This document shows, one piece after another, positions 63,939 through 64,000 of a DNA stretch of 64,000 nucleotides. Source of the stretch: Geobacter sp. (lineage in GTDB: Bacteria > Desulfobacterota > Desulfuromonadia > Geobacterales > Pseudopelobacteraceae); the NCBI GenBank assembly GCA_003574895.1, contig PJFB01000008.1:140939-204938 (forward strand). Direction: 5' to 3'. Position numbers and translations under genes: made by a program. Each line of letters begins with the position of its first letter. Position 1 is the stretch's first letter. Under the pieces are notes generated by a model. It had not been told where the DNA came from and did not search any database. It saw nothing but the letters and a program-made list of their open reading frames with translations.

Positions 63939-64000
63939 CTACTTAAAGAACAGCATTCCTGCGCTGCCATCGGCCACGTAGAGCCTGCCGTTGCTGATGG
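63939..64000 (-). CDS. C-terminal fragment of a second propeller protein (cut by window edge)
   Basis: The minus-strand frame ends at 63939 with ISNGRLYVADGSAGMLFFK, which closely matches the end of the protein at 59747 (ISNGRIYLSDGSGGMVFFK). The gene therefore belongs to the same family and lies in tandem upstream of it. The rest is outside the window. Confidence 0.85.
   Translation of the reverse strand, partial: ISNGRLYVADGSAGMLFFK

Overview
The window reads as chromosome from a Geobacter-like deltaproteobacterium (Geobacterales/Desulfuromonadia). Supporting signs are a dodecahaem c-type cytochrome built from four trihaem c7-type units, the nadC-birA-coaX gene order, a malic enzyme fused to a phosphotransacetylase-like domain, MglA-like, PATAN-like and HDOD proteins, polyferredoxin/DUF362 redox genes, and a tandem GEMM-I riboswitch whose core resembles the 3',3'-cGAMP (cAG) aptamers known from Geobacter. 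Species cannot be assigned from the sequence alone.

Layout. 1-5147: thiolase fragment, hydroxyacid dehydrogenase, nth, PHP phosphoesterase, a cytidylate-kinase-like/BON fusion, an ICMT-type methyltransferase and an MgtC-like membrane protein. 4452-12951 (minus): one nearly gapless run nadC-birA-coaX-EF-G paralogue-SPOR protein-hypothetical-MglA-like GTPase-MgtC. 13127-14164: 12-haem cytochrome with its own promoter. 14259-21362 (minus): GGDEF protein, HDOD protein, a small hypothetical, CheD, a histidine kinase lacking the phospho-acceptor His, a polyferredoxin membrane protein, a pseudouridine synthase and a DUF362 protein. 21503-27576 (minus): papain-like secreted protease, LPP20/FlgT-like protein with an SLH/TPR lipoprotein, ROK kinase, HIT protein. 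27795-39113 (mostly plus): malic enzyme, two full-length PATAN-like paralogues, a 7-TM protein, a monohaem cytochrome, AMIN, TonB-like and TPR proteins, DedA-TrmJ-SemiSWEET. 39227-43418: FecR - OmpA lipoprotein - CHASE2 hybrid kinase. 43447-51272: LemA, TPM and a cluster of secreted FlgT/LPP20-like proteins and lipoproteins. 51354-53741 (minus): yebC-msrA-ruvC-ruvA without ruvB. 54243-57983: tRNA-Cys, tandem riboswitch, L,D-transpeptidase, Lpp-like lipoprotein, second L,D-transpeptidase. 58010-64000 (minus): LysE exporter, orphan gene, a repeat-bearing intergenic region, and two tandem secreted beta-propeller proteins, the second cut by the window edge.

The most interesting unit is 54563-57983. 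A good promoter leads into two aptamer-terminator modules that are almost identical, followed by an operon encoding an L,D-transpeptidase and a lysine-tailed Braun-type lipoprotein. This suggests that a cyclic dinucleotide controls tethering of the outer membrane to peptidoglycan through two serial checkpoints. The FlgT/LPP20-like cluster (45473-51272, with a related pair at 23845-25987) is the best candidate for an uncharacterised envelope system. A 67-bp-period palindromic repeat at 59412-59560 remains unexplained.

All calls come from reading the sequence by eye. No homology search or folding program was run.
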